Positions 52,858 to 61,640 of a DNA stretch of 64,000 nucleotides are shown here, in pieces. The DNA is taken from the NCBI RefSeq assembly GCF_007747795.1, contig NZ_CP036275.1, positions 6,006,001 to 6,070,000 on the forward strand, in the 5' to 3' direction. Position numbers and translations under genes: made by a program. The stretch is from Maioricimonas rarisocia. GTDB taxonomy: Bacteria > Planctomycetota > Planctomycetia > Planctomycetales > Planctomycetaceae. How positions within the stretch are numbered: the stretch's first letter is position 1; each line of letters starts with the position of its first letter. Under the pieces are notes generated by a model. It was given only the letters and a program-made list of their open reading frames with translations. It was not told the DNA's origin and did no database searches.

Positions 52858-55701
52858 CTACCTGAGCGACTCCAGGTACGCCAGCAGGTCTGCCACGTCC
52901 TGGGCCGTCATGTCCCGGACGAGCAGCTCCGGCATGAGCGACTTCGGCTGGGCAATCATGTCCTCAATCTCGTCACGCTGCAGCACGACGTCCTTGCCGC
53001 TCGCTTCCCGCAGTGTCACCGAAGAATCGGTCTCGTTGACGACGAGTCCGCTGTGCACCCGTCCGGCATCGGTCTGCACCGCGTACGTGACGAACTTCGG
53101 ATCAATCCTCCGCGACGGATCGAGGATGCTCTCCAGAAGATCCCGTCGGCTGCGCTGAGCTCCAATGCGAGTCAGATCCGGTCCGACCATCTTCCCCGAT
53201 TCGGCAACACGATGGCAGTTGCGGCACTGGACGCCGGCCGCTTCAGCGAAGAGCCTCGCTCCGCGCGTGGCGTCGCCGGTCAGCATGAGGATCGCTGCAG
53301 GGTCGGCAGACGTCCCCAGCGTCCGCACGCGCCGGTCTTCCGGCAGGAACCGTTCGAACAGGCCACGAATCTCCGGCTGCTCGACGGACGCCCCCTTCGC
53401 AATCAACTGATCGCGCCGCTCCTTCACCAGTAGCCCGTCGTCGATCGCCCGGACCAGCTGCAGCGCCTGGCCCACGGATTCGATCGTCTCCGGCAGGGTC
53501 GTCGGCACTTCCCCTGACGATGACGGGTCCCCAAGGCTTTCGATCCACGCGTGCAGCAGTTGCAATCCGTCTTCGTCGACGTTGCGACTCCCCAGATACG
53601 GCATGTGGCCGCGTCCCACGGTAGCCAACCGGTAGTACAGCACCGACCGCTCCGGATTCCCGGGCGCGACAATCCGGGCATTCGCGATGCCGAACGTCCC
53701 CTGAGTCGGCCGCTCGTCGATGGCGTTTGTTTTCTCGAGAGGGTGCGTGAACGGCAGTTCGATGTGAGCCGTCCCGCCCCCGCCGCGGCGATGACAATGA
53801 GCACAATTGACATGCAGCCACGACCGGGCCCGCGCGTCCAGCGTGGCCGAACCGTCGTACGGATCGACCAGCGTGGCCTGCCGGTGCTTTCCCGGTATCG
53901 TCCGATCGAAGACGCCCAGAGCCGCCAGGCGGTCGAGCTGACCCGTCGCCGTCCCCTCGCCTCCATGGACGCGATTGAGGTTCTCGATATTGAAGCCGAC
54001 GGCGAACCCGGCCCGCGGCATATGGCATGTGAGGCATTCGGTCCGGCTGTGGATTCTCCAGGACGTCGTCTCGCCCGCAATGTCGACCGTCGTGTCGAAT
54101 CCCTCCGCAGGAGCCAGTTCCGCGTCGGTCTGCTCTTCGTTCCAGACGTACGTATAGGCCCGCCACTCCAGCCCGTCGAAGTGAAGCACTTGAGTCTCGA
54201 TCCGCTGTCGCGTCGTCGGGTCTCCCGTCACCTCTTCGAGAGAGACGGTCCGGACGAAAACCGTCCCCTCCGGGAAGCCCCAACGCTCGCGATTTGGGTT
54301 CCACGAAATCGACGTCGTCCCCGGCAATGCGACGAACCGTTCTGCAACCGCCCCGTCACGCCAGAGGCTGGCGTTTACCGAGTACGGAACGACGCCCGCC
54401 GCCGGCTGATGATCGACCGTCGAGGCGAACAGTCCGGACTCACTCAGTTTCCGTGGGAATGGCGTCGCCGACTCCTCCCGTGGGTTGGGGACGAGTCGGT
54501 AGATCCCGCCGGCATAGTCGACGACGAACAGGTTGCCGTCCCGATCTTCGCCGAACGTGATGATGGCCAGCGCAGTATCAGCAATCTCTTCATGACGGGT
54601 GACGGAATCGCCGTCGTTCCACAGAGCCCAGAACTTGCCGGTCACGTAGTCGCCGTAGATGTACGCTCCCTGCAGATCCTCGAGTCGATCCCCCCGATAG
54701 ACGTAGCCGCCCGTGACTGAACGGGCTTCGGTATGGGGATGGTCGGCAATCGGCGGCAGGATGGGTGTCGGTCCCCGCTTGACGTCGGCCCGTACCGGCT
54801 GACGTCCTTCCATGACGCTCCAGCCGTAATTGCCTCCCTTCTTCACGAGGTAGACAAGTTCCCACAGCTCCCAACCGACATCGCCACACCACAGTTCGCC
54901 GTTGGCCGGGTTGAAGCTCATCTTCCAGGGATTGCGGAAGCCGTACGCCCAGACTTCCGGCCGGGCATCGGGGAGGTCGACGAACGGATTGTCCGCCGGC
55001 ACCGTGTACGGCTGCCCATTGGAAGGCTGGTCCACGTCGATCCTCATGATCGTCGCCCGCAGATCGCCGACGTCCTGACCGGTCTCTTCCGAATCCGGCG
55101 GGAATGGACCGACGCCGTCCCCCGACGAGATGTACAGGTAGCCATCGGGACCGAACTTCAGGCATCCGCCGTTGTGTCCCCCCGATGGCCAGGTGATGAG
55201 AATCTCTTCGCTCTCGGGATCGACGACCGGCTGCGGACCGTCGGTCATGCGGAAGCGGGAGACGCGTGTGCCGTCTTCGGTGGTGCCGGGCAGCACGTAA
55301 CAGAGGAAGATCTGCCGGTTCTCTTCGTACTCGGGATGAAACGTGAGGCCGTAGGAACGGCTGTGATGCTCGATCGTTGCGTGGGCGTCGTGCACCAGCA
55401 CGGGTTCTGGCGACGTCTCGTCCGGAGAGAACGCCAGCAGCTTGCCATCAAGTTGCAGCATGAACAGTCGCCCGCTGCCAGGCTCGAGGGCCATGTCGAC
55501 CGGGCGGTCAAACTCGAGGCCGTCGAAGACCCGCTCGACCGAATAGGGCGCGGGGGGCTCCGGCGTGCCGACAATGCGCGACGTCGTCCATGGTTCCCGC
55601 GTTTCGGATGCAGTCAGGGGAGGCCCGACGGGAACCATCAGAAACAGTCCCGCAATCAGGAAGATCACCGGACGCAACGCAGCGGCAGCAGGCGTTCGCA
55701 T
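52858..55701 (-). CDS. Secreted PQQ-type sugar dehydrogenase-like protein with three haem c motifs
   Basis: A 947-residue protein. A signal peptide (about 1-32) is followed by a beta-propeller like soluble glucose dehydrogenase (about 50-420: PVDMALEPGSGRLFMLQLDG, WPSGGHNGGCLKFGPDGYLY, VWAYGFRNPWKMSFNPANGE). A middle region carries CLTCH and CAHCH. A C-terminal planctomycete-type haem-binding domain has CRNCH followed by GKMVGPDLTRIGAQRSRRDL and LESILDPSRRID. Three CxxCH sites suggest electron transfer from a sugar or alcohol to an outside acceptor in the periplasm. The middle part resembles proteins of the PQQ/cytochrome families common in planctomycetes and verrucomicrobia. The actual substrate is unknown. 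Confidence 0.9.
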   Translation of the reverse strand: MRTPAAAALRPVIFLIAGLFLMVPVGPPLTASETREPWTTSRIVGTPEPPAPYSVERVFDGLEFDRPVDMALEPGSGRLFMLQLDGKLLAFSPDETSPEPVLVHDAHATIEHHSRSYGLTFHPEYEENRQIFLCYVLPGTTEDGTRVSRFRMTDGPQPVVDPESEEILITWPSGGHNGGCLKFGPDGYLYISSGDGVGPFPPDSEETGQDVGDLRATIMRIDVDQPSNGQPYTVPADNPFVDLPDARPEVWAYGFRNPWKMSFNPANGELWCGDVGWELWELVYLVKKGGNYGWSVMEGRQPVRADVKRGPTPILPPIADHPHTEARSVTGGYVYRGDRLEDLQGAYIYGDYVTGKFWALWNDGDSVTRHEEIADTALAIITFGEDRDGNLFVVDYAGGIYRLVPNPREESATPFPRKLSESGLFASTVDHQPAAGVVPYSVNASLWRDGAVAERFVALPGTTSISWNPNRERWGFPEGTVFVRTVSLEEVTGDPTTRQRIETQVLHFDGLEWRAYTYVWNEEQTDAELAPAEGFDTTVDIAGETTSWRIHSRTECLTCHMPRAGFAVGFNIENLNRVHGGEGTATGQLDRLAALGVFDRTIPGKHRQATLVDPYDGSATLDARARSWLHVNCAHCHRRGGGGTAHIELPFTHPLEKTNAIDERPTQGTFGIANARIVAPGNPERSVLYYRLATVGRGHMPYLGSRNVDEDGLQLLHAWIESLGDPSSSGEVPTTLPETIESVGQALQLVRAIDDGLLVKERRDQLIAKGASVEQPEIRGLFERFLPEDRRVRTLGTSADPAAILMLTGDATRGARLFAEAAGVQCRNCHRVAESGKMVGPDLTRIGAQRSRRDLLESILDPSRRIDPKFVTYAVQTDAGRVHSGLVVNETDSSVTLREASGKDVVLQRDEIEDMIAQPKSLMPELLVRDMTAQDVADLLAYLESLR

Positions 55702-55927
55702 AAATGACTCCGCGCACTCGGGGCGACCATCTCGCCGGATCGGTTCGATGGACGGGTCGTGACAACGACGCGGGCCGCCGACAGAATGCCGCGTCCCGTG
55801 CGTCTATCACAACCGGATTGCCGAGCGACGACAACCGTGAAAGCCTGGGGTCCGCCCCGGGAGACCATCTCGTGGCCTGCCGGAGCGGCTGCAGAACAGC
55901 GAGTGCCTGGCCGCCTGCTCGCCTGTT

Positions 55928-56584
55928 TCAGGCTTCGAGCAGCGAACGGATCACCGGGTCATGCAGTCCGCGAGCCATGGCCCGGGCGGACGAGAAATCC
56001 TGGTGACGACTGTGTTCGTGCGGCACGGAGATGATGTGCGCACCGGCCGCAGCCGCAGCACGGGTCCCTGCCTCACTGTCTTCCAGAACCAGCATTTCTG
56101 CCGGTTCCACTTCAAGCAGTTCTGCAGCGCGCAGATAGATTTCCGGATTCGGCTTGCCGCGTGTGACATCCTCGGCAGTGAGCATCATGTGAAACCGGCT
56201 GGTCAGTTCGAACCGACCAAGGAGCTTCTGCAGATAGCTTCGCTCGGATGACGTCGCGACCCCCTTGGGTAGATTGCGGACCTCGAGATGGTCGAGCAGT
56301 TCCAGCAGCCCCGGCATCGGCGCGATCGACCTTTCGATCAGGGCGAAGAAGATTTCGAAGTACTCGACGCGGATACTCTCGAACGTCTCGTCGAGCCCGT
56401 TGTGGTCGATCAGGACCTGAAACGACTCTTCGGCACGGCGTCCCATCATCTGGTGGAACATTTCCGCCGTGGGCACCTTGCCGCGTCGGCGCAGCAGCGT
56501 GTGAGTCGCCTCGTGAAATATTTCTTCCGTGTTGAACATCAGGCCATCGCAGTCGAACACAACGGCCCGGATCTTGACTGACAT
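55928..56584 (-). CDS. HAD-family phosphatase (beta-phosphoglucomutase-like)
   Basis: A 218-residue HAD subfamily IA protein. Motif I is VVFDCDGLMFNTEE (nucleophile D11, acid/base D13), motif II GVATSSERSYLQKLL, the Lys of motif III is in GKPNPEIYLRAAELL, and motif IV is VLEDSEAGTRAAAAAG. A helical cap domain lies at about 20-90. The family hydrolyses or transfers phosphate on small sugar phosphates; the substrate cannot be read from sequence. The start at 56584 lies five bases after the DUF1080 gene, so the two are probably one operon; a longer upstream frame is a shadow. Confidence 0.92.
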   Translation of the reverse strand: MSVKIRAVVFDCDGLMFNTEEIFHEATHTLLRRRGKVPTAEMFHQMMGRRAEESFQVLIDHNGLDETFESIRVEYFEIFFALIERSIAPMPGLLELLDHLEVRNLPKGVATSSERSYLQKLLGRFELTSRFHMMLTAEDVTRGKPNPEIYLRAAELLEVEPAEMLVLEDSEAGTRAAAAAGAHIISVPHEHSRHQDFSSARAMARGLHDPVIRSLLEA

Positions 56585-56589
56585 CCCTG

Positions 56590-57354
56590 TTACTGACCTT
56601 CCTTGGCGGCTTCCGGTTTCAGCTCCCGAATCCGGAAATTGCGGACATCGCTGACGGTCTGAAATGTGGCCAGCCCCAGCGGCTTGCACAGCTCCATTTC
56701 GAGCCGCACGTCGATGTTCTTCTCGGAATAGTCGACGTCGGCCAGCATCTCGTCGCCGACCCAGGCCCTGATGTGCGTGTCGGTCACCACAACCCGGACC
56801 GAATACCATTTGCCGTTCTCGAACGAGACGAAGTCAGTCGTTTCGTTCTCGGAGGCATCGAACCCGTTGATGCTCGAGATACCGGTCAGTCCGCCGCCCC
56901 ATCCCCCCAGGATGAGCGAGCAACAGTTCTTCTTCACGGGGAATGTGAGTCCACAGAAGAAGTCGTTGCCGTCGACGCGTTGTGCTTCGAGCTGGATCTC
57001 GTAGTTGACGCGAGGCAGATCCTTGCCGGTCCAGGTAATACCGGTCAGCGGCTCTCCCTGTTCGATCCTCAGGACCTTGTCCTTCTCCCGCACGATGACC
57101 GATCCCTGGCCGCCGAAGTCGGTCACCTTCCAGTTCTCGAGCGACTTGCCGTCGAACAGGGGCCGCCAGCCTTTTTCGCTGTCTGCCTTTTCGTTCGACT
57201 TCGCGTCGGACGCTGCGGCCGACTTTGTTTCTTCGCCGAAGCTGGTTCCGATAGGGGCCAGAGATGCCACCGCAAAGACCATTACCAGTGCGGCAGCAGG
57301 CGCCGGAAAACACCAACGGCGGAAGTCCGTACGATTCGCGTCAGCTGCCGACAT
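56590..57354 (-). CDS. Secreted DUF1080 (3-keto-disaccharide hydrolase-like) protein
   Basis: A 254-residue protein with a signal peptide (about 14-40) and a DUF1080 concanavalin-like fold (GWRPLFDGKSLENWKVTDFG, VNYEIQLEAQRVDGNDFFCG, GKWYSVRVVVTDTHIRAWVG, VRNFRIRELKPE). Some members hydrolyse 3-keto-glycosides; most are untested. Planctomycetes have many copies. The start at 57354 is preferred because GAGG lies nine bases before it; ATG at 57363 is an alternative. The HAD gene follows after five bases. Confidence 0.88.
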   Translation of the reverse strand: MSAADANRTDFRRWCFPAPAAALVMVFAVASLAPIGTSFGEETKSAAASDAKSNEKADSEKGWRPLFDGKSLENWKVTDFGGQGSVIVREKDKVLRIEQGEPLTGITWTGKDLPRVNYEIQLEAQRVDGNDFFCGLTFPVKKNCCSLILGGWGGGLTGISSINGFDASENETTDFVSFENGKWYSVRVVVTDTHIRAWVGDEMLADVDYSEKNIDVRLEMELCKPLGLATFQTVSDVRNFRIRELKPEAAKEGQ

Positions 57355-57409
57355 ACCGTCCATCCTCGGAAGAAGCTTCAGGGGGAAAGAGTTGCTGCAT
57401 TGACGCCGT

Positions 57410-58753
57410 TCAGGTCGGCTGTGCGCCGGTCGTCGCCGCCGACACGTCGGAGCGGGAGAAGGCGACTTCGATCAGCGTTGTCACGCCGTATCCTTTGGGA
57501 GAGTGCCCCTTGCGAAAGTGAACCCGCCACAGCAGATCACCATCCAGCTGATCCAGACCGTCCATTGCGGACGGAATGTACGTTTCGAAGGACTCACCCG
57601 GCTCGAGCGCACGACCGAGTTCCTGCTGCGCCAGATCCCATTCGCTGGTCATCGGATGATCGAACAGAAACACCCGCGGCTCGCCGGCCGGCTTGTCTTC
57701 GGCCCGGATCACGAAGTTGTTGGCGAGCATCTCTCCGTTCGAGTTGACGGCCCGCTTCAGGAGCAGTTCTGCATCGAGCGGGACAACGACCTGTTCGTCG
57801 GAGACGTTGGTAAATCGCAGCCAGAGTTTGAGGACCGGTTCTGAGGCGGACCGCTTGCGGGAGGCATCACCGGAGAAGTGCGTGAACCGGATCGGATCTT
57901 CGGTGACCCGGAGCACCTCGACTTCAATGCTGCCGAACGTCTGCGATTCCCCCAGTTTCAATGTGTGTCCGGCCGGCATGGATGCGGCCGCGTCGTACTC
58001 GCTGAACTGACCGTCCGGAATTGGTTTGACGTCGGGAAGGCTCTCGAGGTGATGCGGATGAGCGGCTGCCGAAGCCAGCTTCAACCACAGATAGACCGCC
58101 ACGAGCGTGATGGCACTGGCGTAGCTGGCCAGAACCACGATTCCATATTTCGGCCCCGGCTTCCCGCTACCGTTCCCGTTTTTCGATCCTGACGCAGTCG
58201 TGGAAGCCGGCCGATGCCTGGGCGGGTCGCTCATTTCTGCCGGCAGCTCCATGCGAACGGTTTCTTCCTCCGCTGCCGAAGCCCTCGGAGGAGCGGTCGT
58301 ATCGTACAGCGTGTCATCGTCGTCGCGATCGGCTTGCATGTCGCGGGGCCCGTCATCGCCCGATGCGGCGGAACTCTCGGCCTTGTGAGCGTCCTCTGCG
58401 GTAACGTCCGGGCCGCCTGCCTCGTCCGAAACGGACGCGGCCTCGGCAACAAACGGCTCTTCCCCCGAGTTCGGATCAATACCCCCAGCATGCACGCCTG
58501 ATTCGCCGGAGGGGACTTCGTCGCTGAAGATCGAGCTGGGACTCTCCTCGGACGAATCCTCACCCGTGGACGGTGCCGTCCTGTCGGCATTCCCGGATTC
58601 GCCAGCCGCCCCGCTCTGGTTTTCGGGGAGCACTCCCAGTCGCGAGTCGCCGCGCGAATCCTTGCCACCGACCCCGGAACCAACCTGGTCGTTGAGCCAG
58701 TCGAAATTGGGGGCGGAGTCTCCCGGTTTGCGCGGGTTGGAGTCCTGCGGCAT
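57410..58753 (-). CDS. Acidic single-pass membrane protein, function unknown
   Basis: A 447-residue protein. The N-terminal 190 residues are acidic and disordered (rich in Ser, Glu, Asp), starting MPQDSNPRKPGDSAPNFDWL. A transmembrane helix lies at about 208-228 (YGIVVLASYASAITLVAVYL). The rest is a beta-rich extracytoplasmic domain (SIEVEVLRVTEDPIRFTHFS, EPVLKLWLRFTNVSDEQVVV, RKGHSPKGYGVTTLIEVAF) like the domains of uncharacterised planctomycete proteins. The inside-acidic tail could bind cytosolic partners. The start at 58753 is preferred over 58786. It follows bioD on the same strand. Confidence 0.8.
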   Translation of the reverse strand: MPQDSNPRKPGDSAPNFDWLNDQVGSGVGGKDSRGDSRLGVLPENQSGAAGESGNADRTAPSTGEDSSEESPSSIFSDEVPSGESGVHAGGIDPNSGEEPFVAEAASVSDEAGGPDVTAEDAHKAESSAASGDDGPRDMQADRDDDDTLYDTTAPPRASAAEEETVRMELPAEMSDPPRHRPASTTASGSKNGNGSGKPGPKYGIVVLASYASAITLVAVYLWLKLASAAAHPHHLESLPDVKPIPDGQFSEYDAAASMPAGHTLKLGESQTFGSIEVEVLRVTEDPIRFTHFSGDASRKRSASEPVLKLWLRFTNVSDEQVVVPLDAELLLKRAVNSNGEMLANNFVIRAEDKPAGEPRVFLFDHPMTSEWDLAQQELGRALEPGESFETYIPSAMDGLDQLDGDLLWRVHFRKGHSPKGYGVTTLIEVAFSRSDVSAATTGAQPT

Positions 58754-58782
58754 CAAATCAATCCCATCGGCGCGCTGAGCGG

Positions 58783-59511
58783 TCAATCGTTGGAATCCAC
58801 GGCACCTTCCGTGTCGGCCGTGGCCCTAATCACTTTCCACCAATCGATTTTGACGTCGGGATCGCTGCCGGGCAACCCCAGCGACGGATGGTACGGTAAC
58901 TCCGCAATGACCGGCACGCCCGCACGGCTCGCAATCTCTGCGGCATTGCTGGCGACTGAGTCATCTGCCGGCGGCACCACGTGGTTCATGACGATGCCCG
59001 CCACGTGCAGCCCCCGGCTGCGAGCGACTTCCACGGTCATCAGCGTGTGGTTGATCGTCCCCAGACGCTGCGGTGAGACAATCAGCAGTGGAAAACCGAA
59101 GTCGACGGCAAGGTCGGCGACCGTTTCGCGATCCGTCAGTGGGCACAGTAGCCCTCCGACGCCCTCAACGAGCAGCACATCGGCCGCGTCATCCCATCCG
59201 TGAATGCCGGTTCGCAGCAACTGCTCGTCGATCGTGCGGCCTTCCTCACGTGCCGCCACCGGGGGGGCCAACGGCGCCACGAACCGCTGTGGGCAGATGC
59301 GGTCGACCGGAACCGGTTCCGGCAACGCGTTGTTCAGTCGCTGCAGATCGTCCCACACGATCGTCCCATCGCCTCCGGAGATGCCTCCGGAGCAGACCGG
59401 CTTGTACAGGCCGACACGGCTCCCGGCCGCGGAGAGAGTCCGGGCGATTTCGCACGTGACGTGCGTTTTCCCAACTTCGGTGTCGGTTCCTGTAATGAAC
59501 AGCCCGTGCAT
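58783..59511 (-). CDS. bioD: Dethiobiotin synthase BioD
   Basis: A 242-residue BioD. The P-loop is GTDTEVGKT (8-16), followed by GLYKPVCSGG, and the second nucleotide/substrate motif is LLVEGVGGLLCPLTD. PQRLGTINHTLMTVEVARSR matches the family. It closes the ureido ring of dethiobiotin from diaminopelargonate, CO2 and ATP, the last-but-one biotin step. The start at 59511 (MHGLFITG) has GGAAGGA upstream; 59547 is an alternative. No other biotin genes are in the window. Confidence 0.95.
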   Translation of the reverse strand: MHGLFITGTDTEVGKTHVTCEIARTLSAAGSRVGLYKPVCSGGISGGDGTIVWDDLQRLNNALPEPVPVDRICPQRFVAPLAPPVAAREEGRTIDEQLLRTGIHGWDDAADVLLVEGVGGLLCPLTDRETVADLAVDFGFPLLIVSPQRLGTINHTLMTVEVARSRGLHVAGIVMNHVVPPADDSVASNAAEIASRAGVPVIAELPYHPSLGLPGSDPDVKIDWWKVIRATADTEGAVDSND

Positions 59512-59812
59512 GACTTCGAGATTTCCTTCCGGCAGATCAGAACTCATGTCGTACTCAGTCGACTGCCCGTTCCGAAGTGGGGCTGACTGATGCGGCAGGC
59601 CCCGGCGAAGTCTGCGCAGCCACCGCAATCTGCCCCAGCTACGAAACGGGAGTCATCGGCGCCAGTGGTGGACGTGCCCGGCACGGGGCCCGGACCGCCG
59701 ATTGACCCTCCTCCACGACCGGCTTACACTCAGTTAAGGGCCGCTGCCATCTTCTGCGCTGCGGGCCGATCTTCTGCAATCTCCATCCCGCACGTCAACG
59801 GGAGCAAATCGC
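59512..59812. other. Divergent intergenic region bioD / hydrolase-like gene
   Basis: About 300 bases with no supportable gene. It should hold promoters for both directions, but I see no convincing -35/-10 pair and no BirA-type operator dyad. Confidence 0.4.
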
Positions 59813-60772
59813 ATGTCATTGTCTGCTCGTCATTTCCGCAGTTTTCTCTGCTGCGGACTCACTCTGCTGCTTGTGGGCGGGATTGTTCCCGCTGTCGCCA
59901 GCGCCCAGCAGGACGGCACCCCGCGAGCGCAACTGCTCAGGTCGGCGACGGATGGCTCTCCCGTCTACATCACCTACTACCCGGCCCTGGAAGATCGCAA
60001 CCCCCGGGGTGTGATGAATGCCGGGGTGGTCGTTCTGCTGCACGATGAGGGCGGCAGCCGCCTGATCTGGGACAAGACGTCGGCTCCTCCGGGTGGCAAG
60101 CCGTTCGCGGAAGTCCTGCAGACTCAGGGCTATGCCGTGATCACGGTCGACCTTCGCAAGCATGGCGAAAGCGTGACCGAGGGAACGACGCCCACACTGA
60201 AGGTCTCCGATTACAGTCAGATGGTGCTCGGAGACATGGTGGCCGTCAAGAAGTTCATCTTCGACGAACACCAGCGGCAGCGGCTGAACATGAACAAAAT
60301 GGCGATCGTGGCTGCAGGAATGAGCGCACCGATCGCTGCCGCCTATGCCGAAGCGGACTGGAGACTGCCTCCGTACGATGACTCGCCGTCGCCGGCCAAC
60401 CGGACTCCCCGCGGCCAGGACGTGCGGGCCATGGTGCTTCTGTCGCCGAACTCCTCGGCGGGTCGGGTCAATCTCGCCCGGTCGCTGAAGTTCCTGCAGG
60501 CTCCCCAACTCGGGATCGCCTTTCTCATCATTGCCGGCACCCGCGACGCGCAGGATCGAAACCAGGGGCGAAACGCCTACCAGATCGTCAGCGCCAACAG
60601 ACACAATGCGGACCGCACGTACTTCGAACGTCCGAATACGAATGCCCGGGGGACCGACCTGCTCGCGAACCCCGCCGCCAAGGCCGAGATCCCGATTCTC
60701 AACTTCCTCGACAAGCACCTCAAAAAGCTCGACATCGAGTGGCAGGATCGCCGCAGCCGACTGGATCGCTGA
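59813..60772 (+). CDS. Secreted alpha/beta-hydrolase-like protein
   Basis: A 319-residue protein with a signal peptide (about 8-31, ending VASA). The fold order matches alpha/beta hydrolases (VVVLLHDEGGSRLIWDK oxyanion region, LQTQGYAVITVDLRKHGES, then KMAIVAAGMSAPIAAAYA). The nucleophile elbow reads G-M-S-A-P, so the second Gly of GxSxG is missing. RAMVLLSPNSS and FLIIAGTRDAQDRN follow the usual order for the acid-bearing strand, but a late catalytic His is not obvious. It may be a weak or inactive hydrolase. GGGAG precedes the ATG, and a clear terminator follows. Confidence 0.82.
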   Translation: MSLSARHFRSFLCCGLTLLLVGGIVPAVASAQQDGTPRAQLLRSATDGSPVYITYYPALEDRNPRGVMNAGVVVLLHDEGGSRLIWDKTSAPPGGKPFAEVLQTQGYAVITVDLRKHGESVTEGTTPTLKVSDYSQMVLGDMVAVKKFIFDEHQRQRLNMNKMAIVAAGMSAPIAAAYAEADWRLPPYDDSPSPANRTPRGQDVRAMVLLSPNSSAGRVNLARSLKFLQAPQLGIAFLIIAGTRDAQDRNQGRNAYQIVSANRHNADRTYFERPNTNARGTDLLANPAAKAEIPILNFLDKHLKKLDIEWQDRRSRLDR

Positions 60773-60808
60773 CTCCGCGACCGCCATACTGCTGAACCAC
60801 ACAGCAAC

Positions 60809-60839
60809 AAGGGGCGACGTCATCACGACGTGGCCCCTT
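60809..60839 (+). terminator. Intrinsic terminator after the hydrolase-like gene
   Basis: AAGGGGC (60809-60815) pairs with GCCCCTT (60833-60839). A G-G mismatch and an inner ACGT/ACGT stem follow, with a seven-base loop. The T-rich CTTCTTCCTTCCC completes it. It starts 37 bases after the stop. Confidence 0.8.
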
Positions 60840-60904
60840 CTTCCTTCCCACCTGCAACGCCGCGGGCAGCCGCGACCGCCCACCTTCCCGCCTGAACTCT
60901 GTCC

Positions 60905-61618
60905 ATGTCCGACGCGTCCCGCCTGCTGATCACGTTGTGTACGTTCAATGAGCGGGACAACATCCGGAACCTCATCCCCGAGATTCTCGAACACGCTCCC
61001 CAGGCGGATGTTCTCGTCGTCGACGACAATTCACCTGATGGAACCGGGGAGCTTGCCGAACAGATGGGACAGGACGATCCCCGCATCCTCACCATGCGTC
61101 GGGTCGGTCAGCGTGGCCTTGGTTCTGCGACGGTCGCCGCGTTTCGCTATGCCTGCGAGCACGACTACGACTGGGTCATCAACCTCGACGCCGACTTCTC
61201 GCATCCCCCGCGCTACATCCCCGACCTGCTCGCCCGCCGTGACGAGGCGGATATCGTGATCGGTTCGCGGTACATCAGTGGTGGCCGCATCGTGGGCTGG
61301 CAGATCCGTCGCCACCTCATGAGCCGCTGCATCAACATCTATGCGCGGCTGATGCTGGGTCTGCGAACGAAAGACAACAGCGGCAGCTACCGGCTGTACC
61401 GGGCCTCACAACTGAAGAAGATCGACTTCGATGGCATCCGGTCGACCGGCTATGCCTTCCAGGAAGAGATCCTGTTCCGTTGCCGCCAGGTCGGCTGCAC
61501 GTTCGCGGAGGTTCCGATCACCTTCGAAGAACGCCGCTACGGCGTCACGAAGATCAACCTGCGGGAGGCGGTCATCGCGGTCTACGTGCTCGGGACGCTC
61601 CGGTTCTGGCCGGAATGA
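60905..61618 (+). CDS. Family 2 glycosyltransferase, polyprenol-phosphate mannose synthase type
   Basis: A 237-residue GT2 enzyme. The motifs are TFNERDNIRNLIPEIL, VVDDNSPDGTGELAEQMG, the catalytic DAD in NLDADFSHPP, GSRYISGGRIVGW and DNSGSYRLYRAS, with EVPITFEERRYGVTKI near the end. The length and motifs match DPM1-like polyprenol monophosphomannose synthases that move mannose or glucose from a nucleotide sugar to a lipid carrier at the cytoplasmic membrane. There is no C-terminal transmembrane extension, so it would be peripheral. The sugar is not certain. Confidence 0.93.
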   Translation: MSDASRLLITLCTFNERDNIRNLIPEILEHAPQADVLVVDDNSPDGTGELAEQMGQDDPRILTMRRVGQRGLGSATVAAFRYACEHDYDWVINLDADFSHPPRYIPDLLARRDEADIVIGSRYISGGRIVGWQIRRHLMSRCINIYARLMLGLRTKDNSGSYRLYRASQLKKIDFDGIRSTGYAFQEEILFRCRQVGCTFAEVPITFEERRYGVTKINLREAVIAVYVLGTLRFWPE

Positions 61619-61640
61619 GGCCCAGGGCGACGTCCGTCGC

